From an uncultured Eubacteriales bacterium (GTDB lineage Bacteria; Bacillota; Clostridia; Oscillospirales; Oscillospiraceae): a DNA stretch of 16,398 nt. Below, piece by piece: positions 7,010 to 16,145 of the stretch. Position 1 is the first letter of the stretch; the number at the start of each line of letters is the position of its first letter. A model generated the notes under the pieces. It was given only the letters and a program-made list of their open reading frames with translations. It was not told the DNA's origin and did not search any database. Both the position numbers and the translations under genes were made by a program. Where the stretch lies: the NCBI GenBank assembly GCA_900546255.1, contig URCB01000039.1, forward strand, positions 1-16,398. Direction: 5' to 3'.

Positions 7010-7831
7010 TTAGCCCTCCAAGGCGATCATGGCGGCGTGGTTGCCCCGCTGGTCCCCCATCTTCCGGTGGGACCAGTAGAGCTCCGGGTGGCAGGCGGTA
7101 CACAGGGGCAGGGTGTCGATGTGTTCCTCGGCCAGCCCCGCCTGGCGCAGTTCCCAGGCGATGATGCCCTTGAGGTCCACGGTGAACTTGCCCGCCGCCT
7201 GTTCCAGGGGGTGGCAGAAGGGCCGGACCGCCGGCCCCAGCCGGTCCTCCAACGCGGTGGGGACATCGTCATGGGTCTCAAAGCAGCAGGGGCCAATCCC
7301 TGGGCCGATGGCGGCCAGAACGTCCTCCGGGCGGGTGCCGTAGAGGGCGGTCATCTTCGCCACTGCCTTGGGGGCAATGCCCAAGCTGGTCCCCCGCCAG
7401 CCGGAGTGAACGGCGGCGATGGCCTTCCCCACCGGGTCGTAGAGGAGAACGGGGATGCAGTCGGCGTAGTAGATGGTGAGGGCCAGGCCAGGCGTATTGG
7501 TGACCAGCCCATCCACCCGGTAGTCGATGGGGTCCAGCAGGTCGGGGAGGACGTCGGCGGCAGTGGCCACCCGGATCCCGTCCTCGTGGACCTGGTGGGT
7601 CATCACCAGGCGGGTTTCGTCCACGCCGATGGCGGCGCAGAAGCGGTGGTAGTTCTCCCGGACCGCCGCCCGCTCGTCCGGGCGGGTGATGCCCAGGTTC
7701 AGCTGGGCATAAGGGCCGGTACTCACGCCCCCCAGCCGGGTGGCGAAACCGTGGGCCACCCCGCCGGCGGCGGTGAAGGCGTCTGCCGTGTGGAAGGTGA
7801 CGCCGTGGTGGGTCTGCTGGGTAAATGACAT
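7010..7831 (-). CDS. pgeF: Multicopper polyphenol oxidase/YfiH-family protein (PgeF)
   Basis: Member of the YfiH/YlmD family, long annotated as laccase. In E. coli the homologue edits peptidoglycan precursors by removing wrongly added L-Ser from UDP-MurNAc, and other members act on purine nucleosides. The 273-residue product carries the metal site of the family: H82 in THQVHE, C125 in YYADC, and H142 in VHSGWRGT. It also has IGPGIGPCCFE (175-185) and the C-terminal CHPELYWSHR. ATG 7831 is chosen because AGAAAGG lies about 9 nt upstream and MSFTQQ begins where relatives begin; a frame open to 7867 lacks a ribosome-binding site. It follows secA by about 50 bp on the same strand. The precise substrate cannot be told from sequence. 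Confidence 0.92.
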   Translation of the reverse strand: MSFTQQTHHGVTFHTADAFTAAGGVAHGFATRLGGVSTGPYAQLNLGITRPDERAAVRENYHRFCAAIGVDETRLVMTHQVHEDGIRVATAADVLPDLLDPIDYRVDGLVTNTPGLALTIYYADCIPVLLYDPVGKAIAAVHSGWRGTSLGIAPKAVAKMTALYGTRPEDVLAAIGPGIGPCCFETHDDVPTALEDRLGPAVRPFCHPLEQAAGKFTVDLKGIIAWELRQAGLAEEHIDTLPLCTACHPELYWSHRKMGDQRGNHAAMIALEG

Positions 7832-7847
7832 AGGGGCAAACCTTTCT

Positions 7848-7861
7848 CCCCCACAAGGGGG
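7848..7861 (-). other. G/C hairpin just upstream of the pgeF ribosome-binding site
   Basis: On the minus strand CCCCC and GGGGG enclose a 4-nt loop in the short gap between secA and pgeF, directly before the AGAAAGG motif. It could tune pgeF translation or mark a processing site. The stem is only 5 bp. Confidence 0.35.
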
Positions 7862-7880
7862 CGTCAAAGACCCCAGGGCC

Positions 7881-10631
<2,751 letters not shown>

Positions 10632-10653
10632 GATGGTGAAGTTCCTTTCCAAA

Positions 10654-10670
10654 AGCGGGGGGACCCCGCT
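10654..10670 (-). other. Strong hairpin in the secA leader
   Basis: AGCGGGG (10654-10660) pairs perfectly with CCCCGCT (10664-10670) over 3 nt. On the minus strand it is followed by TTTTGG and then the AAAGGA ribosome-binding site. It lies between the predicted transcription start (about 10710) and secA. It could act as a leader attenuator or translational control element; the T-run is too short for an efficient terminator. Confidence 0.45.
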
Positions 10671-10716
10671 GTGTTTCCAAAGTAAAACAATGGGCGCAGT
10701 GACCCATGATTCTGGT

Positions 10717-10725
10717 ATTATATCA
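10717..10725 (-). promoter_or_regulatory. Extended -10 promoter of secA
   Basis: The minus strand reads TGATATAAT, a perfect -10 hexamer with the TGn extension. A run of six T sits at -35 distance (17-bp spacer), which is a weak -35. Transcription would start near 10710, giving a leader of about 80 nt. Confidence 0.65.
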
Positions 10726-10822
10726 CATCTGTCGCCGCAAAAAAAGGCAAAACTGTGAACAAGTGAAAAGAAATTTGACCCCTTTCGCCCCGATTTTCTG
10801 CCCTTCCCCCCTGGGTTTCCAC

Positions 10823-10853
10823 AAAAAAAGGAACGCGCCCAGCACGTTCCTTT
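10823..10853 (-). terminator. Intrinsic terminator of bioY-birA
   Basis: Arms AAAGGAACG (10827-10835) and CGTTCCTTT (10845-10853) enclose a 9-nt loop. On the minus strand the stem runs into seven T (plus A-run 10823-10829). It lies about 55 bp past the birA stop. Confidence 0.88.
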
Positions 10854-10855
10854 CC

Positions 10856-10875
10856 ACCGCCCCGTTCCGGGCGGT
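10856..10875 (-). other. Second hairpin directly ahead of the birA terminator
   Basis: ACCGCCC (10856-10862) pairs with GGGCGGT (10869-10875) over a 6-nt loop. It sits two bases from the terminator stem, so the birA mRNA ends in two stacked hairpins. It has no T-tract of its own. Confidence 0.5.
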
Positions 10876-10908
10876 CATCTGGTATGGAGGGGGAGGCAGC
10901 TCACCCCT

Positions 10909-11877
10909 TTACAGTTTCACCCGGACCTCCCCGGAGGCCAGGGCCCGCTCCCTCCCGTCGGCCTCTCGGACTTGGAGGGAGAAGTCCGGGTTCAGGTCCA
11001 GGGCCAGCGCCGTCCGGGTCTGGCCCCGTTCCAGGACGGTGACCTCCCGGCCCAGCACCAGGGACCGGTCCCGGTAGGCCTGGAAAAAGGGCTTCTCCTC
11101 TAAATGGGGGTAGAAGGCGAAGAATTGGTTCAGGATCTCCCCCGCCAGCTGGCTGCGGCTCTCCAGCCCCTGGGGGCGGGCGGAGTACACCGCCCCGGCC
11201 TGGGGCAGGTCCGCCGGGAACCCCCCGGCTGGGGGGAAGAGGTTCACCCCCATGCCCACAATGGCATACTGCAGCCCCCCGGACTCCAGATCCAGGGCGG
11301 CCTCGGTGAGGATGCCGCACACCTTCTTTCCCCGGCAGAACACATCGTTGACCCATTTGATCTGGGCCTCCACCCCGGCGCAGGCCTCAATGGCCAGGGC
11401 CACCGCCGCCGCGGCGCAGGTGGTCAGCAGCAAGGCGTCCTGGGCGGAGAGTTTGGGCCGCAGCAGCAGGCTCAAATACAGCCCCGTGTCCGGTGGGGAG
11501 AAGAAGCTGTGGCCCTGCCGCCCCTTGCCGGCGGTCTGCTCCACCGCCGCCAGCACCAGCCCTTCCGGCGCCCCTTCCTCCGCCCGCTGGCGCAGGAGGG
11601 TGTTGGTGGAGGACACCGTCTGCGCCACCTCCACCTGCAGCCCCGGCACGGTGAGGTGCCGGGCGATGCTCTGGGGGGAGAGGAGGGGACTGTCCACATC
11701 CAAACAGTACCCCCGGTGGGAGACCGCTTGGATGGGATACCCGCTCTCCCGCAGCTGGGAGATGGCCTTCCACACGGCGTTGCGGCTCACCTGGAGCTGC
11801 TGGGCCAGGGCCTGGCCGGAGAGATAGGTGCCCCGGCTGGCCTCTAAGGCAGCCAGGACGCGGTCTTTCACTTGCAC
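10909..11877 (-). CDS. birA: Bifunctional biotin-protein ligase / biotin operon repressor BirA
   Basis: BirA makes biotinyl-5'-AMP, attaches biotin to carboxylase carrier domains, and in its DNA-binding form represses biotin genes. The 322-residue product is the length of the two-function class. It has an N-terminal winged helix-turn-helix (about 18-42, LSGQALAQQLQVSRNAVWKA), then the ligase domain with SSTN (89-92), the biotinyl-AMP loop GKGRQG (117-122), KWVNDV (174-179), KVCGIL (186-191) and GMGVN (208-212). The start is GTG 11877, with GGAGAGG 7 nt upstream; a second GTG lies two codons downstream. It follows bioY after 33 bp, probably on the same mRNA. The DNA-binding domain and the BirA-like box upstream of bioY together point to autoregulation. 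Confidence 0.95.
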   Translation of the reverse strand: MQVKDRVLAALEASRGTYLSGQALAQQLQVSRNAVWKAISQLRESGYPIQAVSHRGYCLDVDSPLLSPQSIARHLTVPGLQVEVAQTVSSTNTLLRQRAEEGAPEGLVLAAVEQTAGKGRQGHSFFSPPDTGLYLSLLLRPKLSAQDALLLTTCAAAAVALAIEACAGVEAQIKWVNDVFCRGKKVCGILTEAALDLESGGLQYAIVGMGVNLFPPAGGFPADLPQAGAVYSARPQGLESRSQLAGEILNQFFAFYPHLEEKPFFQAYRDRSLVLGREVTVLERGQTRTALALDLNPDFSLQVREADGRERALASGEVRVKL

Positions 11878-11910
11878 AGCCGGTCCTCTCCTTTCGTTTT
11901 TAAAGGAATG

Positions 11911-12465
11911 TTATCCGCGCACGTACTTCCCCACCCGCCGGGTCAGGACGAGGGCCAGGACGATCTTCCCCAGGTCGGGGAGGATGTAGGGGAACACGCA
12001 CAGGGTCAGGGCCCCCAGCAGGGTCGCCGCGCTCCCCCCGCCGGTGTACACCAGGAGGAACCAGACCGTGCCAAAGGCGTAGCACACCACCAGGCCCAGC
12101 CCCATGGCCAGGGCCATCCCCGGCAGGGACTTGCCCCACTTGGCCGTCACCCCCCAGTACACCAGGGCAGAGGCCAGAAAGCCCACCAGGAACCCGCCCG
12201 TGGGCCCCAGCAGGGCAGCCGCTCCGCTGGAAAAACCGGCAAACACCGGCAGCCCCACCAGCCCCAGCAGGAGGTAGACCACCACCGCCAAGGTGCCCCG
12301 CTTGCCCCCTAAGAGGCCCAAGGCCGCAAAAACGGCGAAGGTCTGCATGGTAAAGGGCACCGGGCCCACCGGAATGGTGATCCAAGCGCAAACCGCCATC
12401 AGGGCCGCCATCAGGGCCACATAGGTCAGGGACAGCACTTTGGTGTGGGAAGAAGATACTGGCAT
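11911..12465 (-). CDS. bioY: Biotin transporter BioY (ECF S-component)
   Basis: BioY is the biotin-binding membrane subunit of an energy-coupling-factor transporter; it works with shared EcfA/A'/T subunits encoded elsewhere, or possibly alone. The 184-residue product has about six hydrophobic segments. It carries BioY-family signatures: GPVPFTMQTF (34-43), GLVGLPVFAG (68-77), GPTGGFLVGF (87-96) and PYILPDLGK (159-167). The ATG at 12465 is preceded by GAGGTGGG with 6 nt spacing. It is the first gene of a bioY-birA operon with its own promoter and a BirA-like operator. No biotin synthesis genes are in the window, which fits a biotin-scavenging lifestyle but does not prove it. Confidence 0.95.
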   Translation of the reverse strand: MPVSSSHTKVLSLTYVALMAALMAVCAWITIPVGPVPFTMQTFAVFAALGLLGGKRGTLAVVVYLLLGLVGLPVFAGFSSGAAALLGPTGGFLVGFLASALVYWGVTAKWGKSLPGMALAMGLGLVVCYAFGTVWFLLVYTGGGSAATLLGALTLCVFPYILPDLGKIVLALVLTRRVGKYVRG

Positions 12466-12471
12466 GGGAAA

Positions 12472-12501
12472 CCCACCTCATTTCGCAAAAGATGAGGTGA
12501 G
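12472..12501 (-). promoter_or_regulatory. Inverted repeat covering the bioY start site and ribosome-binding site
   Basis: CCCACCTCAT (12472-12481) and ATGAGGTGAG (12492-12501) are separated by 10 nt. As minus-strand RNA this gives a 10-bp stem with one G-U pair that contains the bioY GAGGTGGG site. The predicted start of the bioY promoter (about 12493) lies inside the upstream arm. The full hairpin would therefore form only on transcripts coming from further upstream. It could instead be a DNA operator. Confidence 0.55.
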
Positions 12502-12528
12502 TATACCACGGCGCCTCTCAATTGTCAA
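12500..12528 (-). promoter_or_regulatory. Promoter of bioY-birA
   Basis: The minus strand has a perfect -35 TTGACA (12523-12528), a 17-bp spacer and -10 TATACT (12500-12505). This is the best sigma-A promoter in the window. The -35 lies within the proximal half of the BirA-like box. Confidence 0.85.
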
Positions 12529-12554
12529 CCAAAGTTCGCTTTTCGGGTGACAAT
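12521..12554. promoter_or_regulatory. Putative BirA operator (biotin box)
   Basis: ATTGTCAACC and GGGTGACAAT form an inverted repeat of 10-bp arms (one mismatch) around a 14-bp spacer. From memory, the Firmicute BirA box is TTGTTAACC and GGTTAACAA separated by about 14-15 bp; each half here differs at one or two positions. It covers the -35 of the bioY promoter, so bound BirA-biotinyl-AMP would block RNA polymerase. The distal arm touches the stop codon of the upstream Gx-family gene. Confidence 0.75.
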
Positions 12555-13057
12555 CAGTCGAACTTGCGCAGCTTGTCCATATGGTTCAGCACGGCCTGGG
12601 CGCACTGGCCGGTGAAAAAGCCGGTGACAATCCCCGCCAGGAACAGCACCGGGGCATAGATGGCAATGGACACCGTGCCGGAGACGAAAATCGCCACCGC
12701 CAGCTGGCCCACGTTGTGCCCCATGGCGCCGAAGATGCTCATCACCCAGATGTGCTTCCGGCTGGTGATGGGCTTCATCAGGCACATGATCACCCAGCAC
12801 AGCAGGCCCCCGGCCAGGCTGTAGAGCATGGCCATCACGCTGCCTACGATCAAGTTCCCCAGGACGATCCGTATCAGCAGGATGACCCCGGCCTCCCGCC
12901 GGCCCAGGGTCCAGATGGCAAAGAGGGTGATCACGTTGGCCACCCCCAGTTTCACCCCGGGGATGGCGATGGGCAGGGGAATCTGCGCCTCGATGAGAAA
13001 GACGATCATGGAGATGGCCGTGAGCATGGCCATGGTGGTGAGTTTTTTGACGTTCAT
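12554..13057 (-). CDS. Gx transporter family / heptaprenyl diphosphate synthase component I-like membrane protein (EetB-like)
   Basis: A 167-residue hydrophobic protein with about five membrane segments, assigned to the Gx transporter / Hpre_diP_synt_I family (PF07456), an ECF S-component-like fold. Family features are IPGVKLGVANVITLFAI (32-48), RIVLGNLIVGSVMAMLYSL (63-81) and FGAMGHNVGQL (109-119). The ATG at 13057 lies 2 bp after the stop of the NusG-domain-II gene, with GGAG inside the end of that gene, so translation is probably coupled. This pairing resembles EetA/EetB of the Listeria flavin-based extracellular electron-transfer locus; the other eet genes are not in the window. Despite the old name, no prenyl-synthase catalytic DDxxD motif is present. 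Confidence 0.85.
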   Translation of the reverse strand: MNVKKLTTMAMLTAISMIVFLIEAQIPLPIAIPGVKLGVANVITLFAIWTLGRREAGVILLIRIVLGNLIVGSVMAMLYSLAGGLLCWVIMCLMKPITSRKHIWVMSIFGAMGHNVGQLAVAIFVSGTVSIAIYAPVLFLAGIVTGFFTGQCAQAVLNHMDKLRKFD

Positions 13058-13059
13058 AC

Positions 13060-13449
13060 TTAAGTCACTCCGTCCAGCTGGGAGGTCTCGGGGTTGGCCA
13101 CCACCTCCACCACCAGGCCGTTGGGCAGGCAGGCGATGGGATCGGCCGTCTGGTCCGTGGCCCCGTGGCGGACGCAGACCTGGTCCGGGCAGCTGGCTTC
13201 GGCCACCCGGACGGTGTGGTTCTCAATGACCACCAGGTTATAGCCGCCGTTGTCACTGTCCACACGGAGGGTGGTGTCCTGGTCCAGGGGATAGGTCCCC
13301 ACCACGGTTCCGTTTTGGGTGATCTGGACCATCCCGCCGGTCTGCCGCTGGCCATACAGGAGGACCATCGCCACCACGCACACGGCGGCGATGCCTAGAA
13401 TCACAATCAGCCAGACCTTCAAAGATTTGGCAGGGGAGGGGGAAGCCAT
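13060..13449 (-). CDS. NusG domain II-containing membrane-anchored protein (EetA-like)
   Basis: A 129-residue protein with one N-terminal membrane segment (about 11-32) and a small extracytoplasmic domain. That domain has the cysteine motif SCPDQVCVRHG (C87, C92) and a later ACLPNGLVVEV (C107-P-N). This matches the NusG-domain-II family (PF07009), which is common in Clostridia and unrelated in function to full NusG. The three cysteines could form a disulfide or hold a cofactor; this is inference. The ATG at 13449 has GAGGTG about 8 nt upstream. It is the first gene of a two-gene operon with the Gx-family gene. By analogy with EetA it may take part in flavin-linked membrane electron transfer or FMN delivery. 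Confidence 0.85.
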   Translation of the reverse strand: MASPSPAKSLKVWLIVILGIAAVCVVAMVLLYGQRQTGGMVQITQNGTVVGTYPLDQDTTLRVDSDNGGYNLVVIENHTVRVAEASCPDQVCVRHGATDQTADPIACLPNGLVVEVVANPETSQLDGVT

Positions 13450-13478
13450 GGGAAATCACCTCGGGGAAACGTTGGGAC

Positions 13479-13495
13479 CTTGCGGGGTCTTGCGG
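13479..13495. repeat. Direct repeat in the leader of the NusG-domain-II operon
   Basis: CTTGCGG occurs at 13479-13485 and 13489-13495, a 10-bp period, between the predicted promoter and the ATG at 13449. One helical turn spacing would suit a tandem protein-binding site. No regulator is identified. Confidence 0.35.
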
Positions 13496-13522
13496 TAGGT
13501 TTTCTGGGGGTTCTTGCTGTCT

Positions 13523-13551
13523 ATCTTACTGCAAGGGCGGGCACTTGGCAA
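13523..13551 (-). promoter_or_regulatory. Promoter of the NusG-domain-II / Gx operon
   Basis: The minus strand has TTGCCA (13546-13551), a 17-bp spacer and TAAGAT (13523-13528). Transcription would start near 13516, leaving a leader of about 67 nt. Both hexamers deviate moderately from consensus. Confidence 0.55.
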
Positions 13552-13595
13552 GACGTGTTTTCGTCTGGCCGGAGGATTTCCCCTGGCCGCCCCAC

Positions 13596-13634
13596 AAAAA
13601 ACCGGCCCCAGGCCGACATGGGGCCTGGGGCCGG
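13596..13634 (-). terminator. Intrinsic terminator of the opp-like operon
   Basis: Perfect 13-bp arms CCGGCCCCAGGCC (13602-13614) and GGCCTGGGGCCGG (13622-13634) enclose a 7-nt loop. On the minus strand they are followed by TTTTTTG. It lies about 30 bp past the oppF-like stop. Confidence 0.93.
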
Positions 13635-13666
13635 GAAGGCTGCAAAAGGAATCGCTGGAACCGCCG

Positions 13667-14395
13667 TCACTCCGCGGCCCGCAGCAGCTGCTTGGTGTAG
13701 GGGTGCACCGGGTGGTCGAAGATGCCGTCCACGGTGTTCTCCTCCACGATCTCCCCCTTCTGCATGACGATGACCCGGTCACAGCACTGGTAGATGACGT
13801 TGAGGTCGTGGGAGATGAAGAGGTAGCTCAGGTCAAACTCCCGCCGCAGCTTCATCAGCAGGTCCAGGATCTGGTCCTGAATGGTCACGTCCAGGGCGGA
13901 GACCGCCTCGTCCAGAATCACCAGTTTGGGCCGGACAATCATGGCCGCGGCGATGGACACCCGCTGCCGCTGCCCGCCGGAGAGCTGGCCGGGCTTCCGG
14001 TCGTGGAACTCCGGGTCCAGCCCCACGTCGCAGAGCATCTCCTCCGCCCGGCGGCGGATCTCTGCGGCGGGGTACTTGCCAAAAATGCGCAGGGGTTCCT
14101 CCACGATCCGCCGGATGGAGAAGGCGGGGTTCAGGGAGGAGTAGGGGTCCTGAAAGACCATCTGGGGCCGCCGGGAGTGGTGGATGATCTCCCCCTGGTA
14201 CTCGGTCATGCCCAGGATGGACTTGGCCAGGGTGGACTTGCCGCTGCCGGACTCCCCCACCAGGCCCAGAACCTCCCCCTGGCCCAGGGTGACGTTGACG
14301 TTTTTCAGCACTTGGACGGTGCGCTTCTTGGAGAAGGCGCCCCCGCCCTGGTGGTAAAAGCTGTTAAGATTTCGGATCTCCAGGATGGGTTCCAT
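13667..14395 (-). CDS. Peptide/nickel-type ABC transporter ATP-binding protein (OppF/DppF/NikE-like)
   Basis: One of two ATPases energising an Opp/Dpp/Nik-family importer. The 242-residue product has Walker [10 protein letters not shown] (47-55), Q-loop [10 protein letters not shown] (Q82), signature LSGGQRQR (138-145), Walker [12 protein letters not shown] (159-169) and switch His (H196). It ends at [12 protein letters not shown], where longer OppF/DppF proteins begin their C-terminal oligo_HPY extension; that extension is essentially missing, as in the shorter NikE-type ATPases. The substrate cannot be assigned. The ATG at 14395 lies 5 bp after the oppD-like stop, with a G-rich GGGGG about 10 nt upstream, so translational coupling is likely. 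The same frame stays open upstream to 14536, but that overlaps the oppD-like gene. It is the last gene before a strong terminator. Confidence 0.93.
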   Translation of the reverse strand: MEPILEIRNLNSFYHQGGGAFSKKRTVQVLKNVNVTLGQGEVLGLVGESGSGKSTLAKSILGMTEYQGEIIHHSRRPQMVFQDPYSSLNPAFSIRRIVEEPLRIFGKYPAAEIRRRAEEMLCDVGLDPEFHDRKPGQLSGGQRQRVSIAAAMIVRPKLVILDEAVSALDVTIQDQILDLLMKLRREFDLSYLFISHDLNVIYQCCDRVIVMQKGEIVEENTVDGIFDHPVHPYTKQLLRAAE

Positions 14396-14400
14396 GGTCC

Positions 14401-15192
14401 TTACCCCCGTTTCCGTCTGGTGGGGATGGCCGCGATGAGGCCCTTGGTGTAGTCCGCCTGGGGGTGGAAGAACACCTGGTCCACCGGCCCCTCCTCCAGC
14501 AGCTGGCCTTTGCACATCACCGCCACCCGGGTGCACAGCTTGCGCACCACATGGAGGTTGTGGGAGATGAAGAGGATCCCCGTCCCCTTCTCCCGGTTGA
14601 TCTTTTTCAGCAGGTTCAGGATGCCCTCCTGGATGGTCACGTCCAGGGCGGTGGTGGGCTCGTCACAGATGAGGAGTTTGGGCTCCGAGATGATGGCCGC
14701 GGCCACCATGGCCCGCTGGAGCATCCCGCCGGACAGTTCGTGGGGGTACTTGCCATAGAGCACCGCCGGCTCCGGCAGTTCCGCGTCGGCCATGGCCTGC
14801 AGGGCCTTCTCCCGCCGCTGGGCCGGGCCCAGCTTGGTGTGGACCATCAGGGCCTCTTCCACCTGGGGGCCGATGGGCATCACCGGGTCCATGGAGGTCA
14901 TGGGCTCCTGAAAGACCACGGCGATCTCCCTGCCCCGAAGGGCCCGGACGGTCTCCCGGGAGGCTTGGAGCAGGTCCATCCCCCGGAAGAAGATCTGGCC
15001 GGAGAGTTCCGTCTTGGCGTTGCTCAGCAGCCCCGCCAAGGCCATGGCGGTGACCGTCTTGCCGCTGCCGGACTCCCCCACCAGGCCCAGGATCTCCCCT
15101 TCCCGCATGTCCAGGGAGATGCCCTTCACCGCTTCCTTCCCCGGCGGGGCATTGCGGAAGCGGACGTGGAGGTCTTGAATGTCTAAGAGCAT
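14401..15192 (-). CDS. Peptide/nickel-type ABC transporter ATP-binding protein (OppD/DppD/NikD-like)
   Basis: Second ATPase of the importer. The 263-residue product has Walker A GESGSGKT (39-46), Q-loop [11 protein letters not shown] (Q95), signature ELSGGMLQR (152-160), Walker [13 protein letters not shown] (173-184) and switch His (H211). The GGM signature and CDEPTTALD are typical of the OppD/DppD/NikD side, and SGGQ of the F/E side, so the pair is a normal heterodimer. Length is nearer NikD (about 250) than OppD (about 330), and the C-terminal oligo_HPY extension is very short. The ATG at 15192 follows the permease stop by 16 bp with AGGGGGA ahead. Confidence 0.93.
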   Translation of the reverse strand: MLLDIQDLHVRFRNAPPGKEAVKGISLDMREGEILGLVGESGSGKTVTAMALAGLLSNAKTELSGQIFFRGMDLLQASRETVRALRGREIAVVFQEPMTSMDPVMPIGPQVEEALMVHTKLGPAQRREKALQAMADAELPEPAVLYGKYPHELSGGMLQRAMVAAAIISEPKLLICDEPTTALDVTIQEGILNLLKKINREKGTGILFISHNLHVVRKLCTRVAVMCKGQLLEEGPVDQVFFHPQADYTKGLIAAIPTRRKRG

Positions 15193-15208
15193 GGTGCGTC
15201 CCCCTCTC

Positions 15209-16072
15209 TCAGCTGCGGCGCTTCTGCTGGAGGCCCTCGGTGAGCAGGCTCAGCCCCAGGATCAGCAGCACGATGGCCAGGCCCACGAACAGGGCATACC
15301 AGGGGGCCCGGCCCAGGTAGGTCTGGGCCTCGGCCAGCATCCGCCCCAGGGAGGCGTCCGGGGGCAGAACCCCCACCCCCAGGTAGCTCATGCTGGCCTC
15401 GGCCAGCACCGCGTTGTTAAAGCCGATCGCCAGGATGGGCAGCAGCACCTGGACGGTGTTGGGCAGGATGTGGCGGAAGATGATCCGCAGGTGGCTGGCC
15501 CCCATGAGCCGGGCGGAGGCCACGTAGTTCATGTTCCGCTGCTTGGCCACCTCCCCCCGGACCACCCGGGCGAAGGAGGGGATGAAGAGGATCCCCAGGA
15601 TGAGGATGATGGGGTACTTCCCCTGGCCGATGATGGTGATGAGCACCAGCGCCAGCAGAATGCTGGGGAAGGCGGTGATGGCGTCGCACACCCGCATGAG
15701 GATCAGGTCCGCCACGCCCCCAAAGTAACCGGTGAGGCAGCCGATGATGGTCCCCACCACGCCGCCGATGAGCACCACGCACAAGGCAATGGAGAACGTG
15801 CTTCCCGCCCCCTCCATGATGCGAGAGAGCAGATCCCGGCCGAAGTTGTCCGTCCCCAGAGGATGGGCCAGGCAGGGCCCCAGGAACTTATCCGCCCCGG
15901 ACATCTCGGTGGTGCTGTAGGGGGTCCACACATAGCCCACCAGGATGAGCAGCAGCATCACCCCCGTGAGGATGCCGCCCGCCCACAAAAAGTAGTTGGC
16001 CCGGCCTTCCCCCCGGCCCCGGATGATCCCCTTCTGGGGGAACCGCTTCTCCACCACAGATCCAAAAAGCAC
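15209..16072 (-). CDS. Peptide/nickel-type ABC transporter permease (OppC/DppC/NikC-like)
   Basis: Inner-membrane permease of the same importer. The 287-residue product has an N-terminal membrane segment (about 27-49), the OppC-type HPLGTDNFGRDLLSR motif (70-84), about five further membrane segments, and the EAA coupling loop YVASARLMGASHLRII (183-198) that contacts the ATPases. The start is GTG 16072, with AAGGGAG and 9 nt spacing. A partner permease (OppB/DppB-like) and a binding protein would be expected upstream on the minus strand. Neither is in the 326 bp before the window edge, which are filled largely by a tandem repeat. Start and permease class are clear; the substrate is not. Confidence 0.93.
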   Translation of the reverse strand: MLFGSVVEKRFPQKGIIRGRGEGRANYFLWAGGILTGVMLLLILVGYVWTPYSTTEMSGADKFLGPCLAHPLGTDNFGRDLLSRIMEGAGSTFSIALCVVLIGGVVGTIIGCLTGYFGGVADLILMRVCDAITAFPSILLALVLITIIGQGKYPIILILGILFIPSFARVVRGEVAKQRNMNYVASARLMGASHLRIIFRHILPNTVQVLLPILAIGFNNAVLAEASMSYLGVGVLPPDASLGRMLAEAQTYLGRAPWYALFVGLAIVLLILGLSLLTEGLQQKRRS

Positions 16073-16080
16073 GTTGTCTC

Positions 16081-16145
16081 ACTCCCTTCTGCGCAATGCA
16101 CAATCCTTCGGCCCCTTCCCAGGGCCACAATTTCTCCCAGGCACC
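16081..16145. other. Short spacer between the oppC-like gene and the tandem array
   Basis: No gene. It contains TGCGCAATGCACAAT at 16090-16104, an imperfect palindrome of a kind seen in intergenic regions of gut Firmicutes, and the last stretch leading into the oppC-like ribosome-binding site. No promoter is recognised. Confidence 0.3.
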
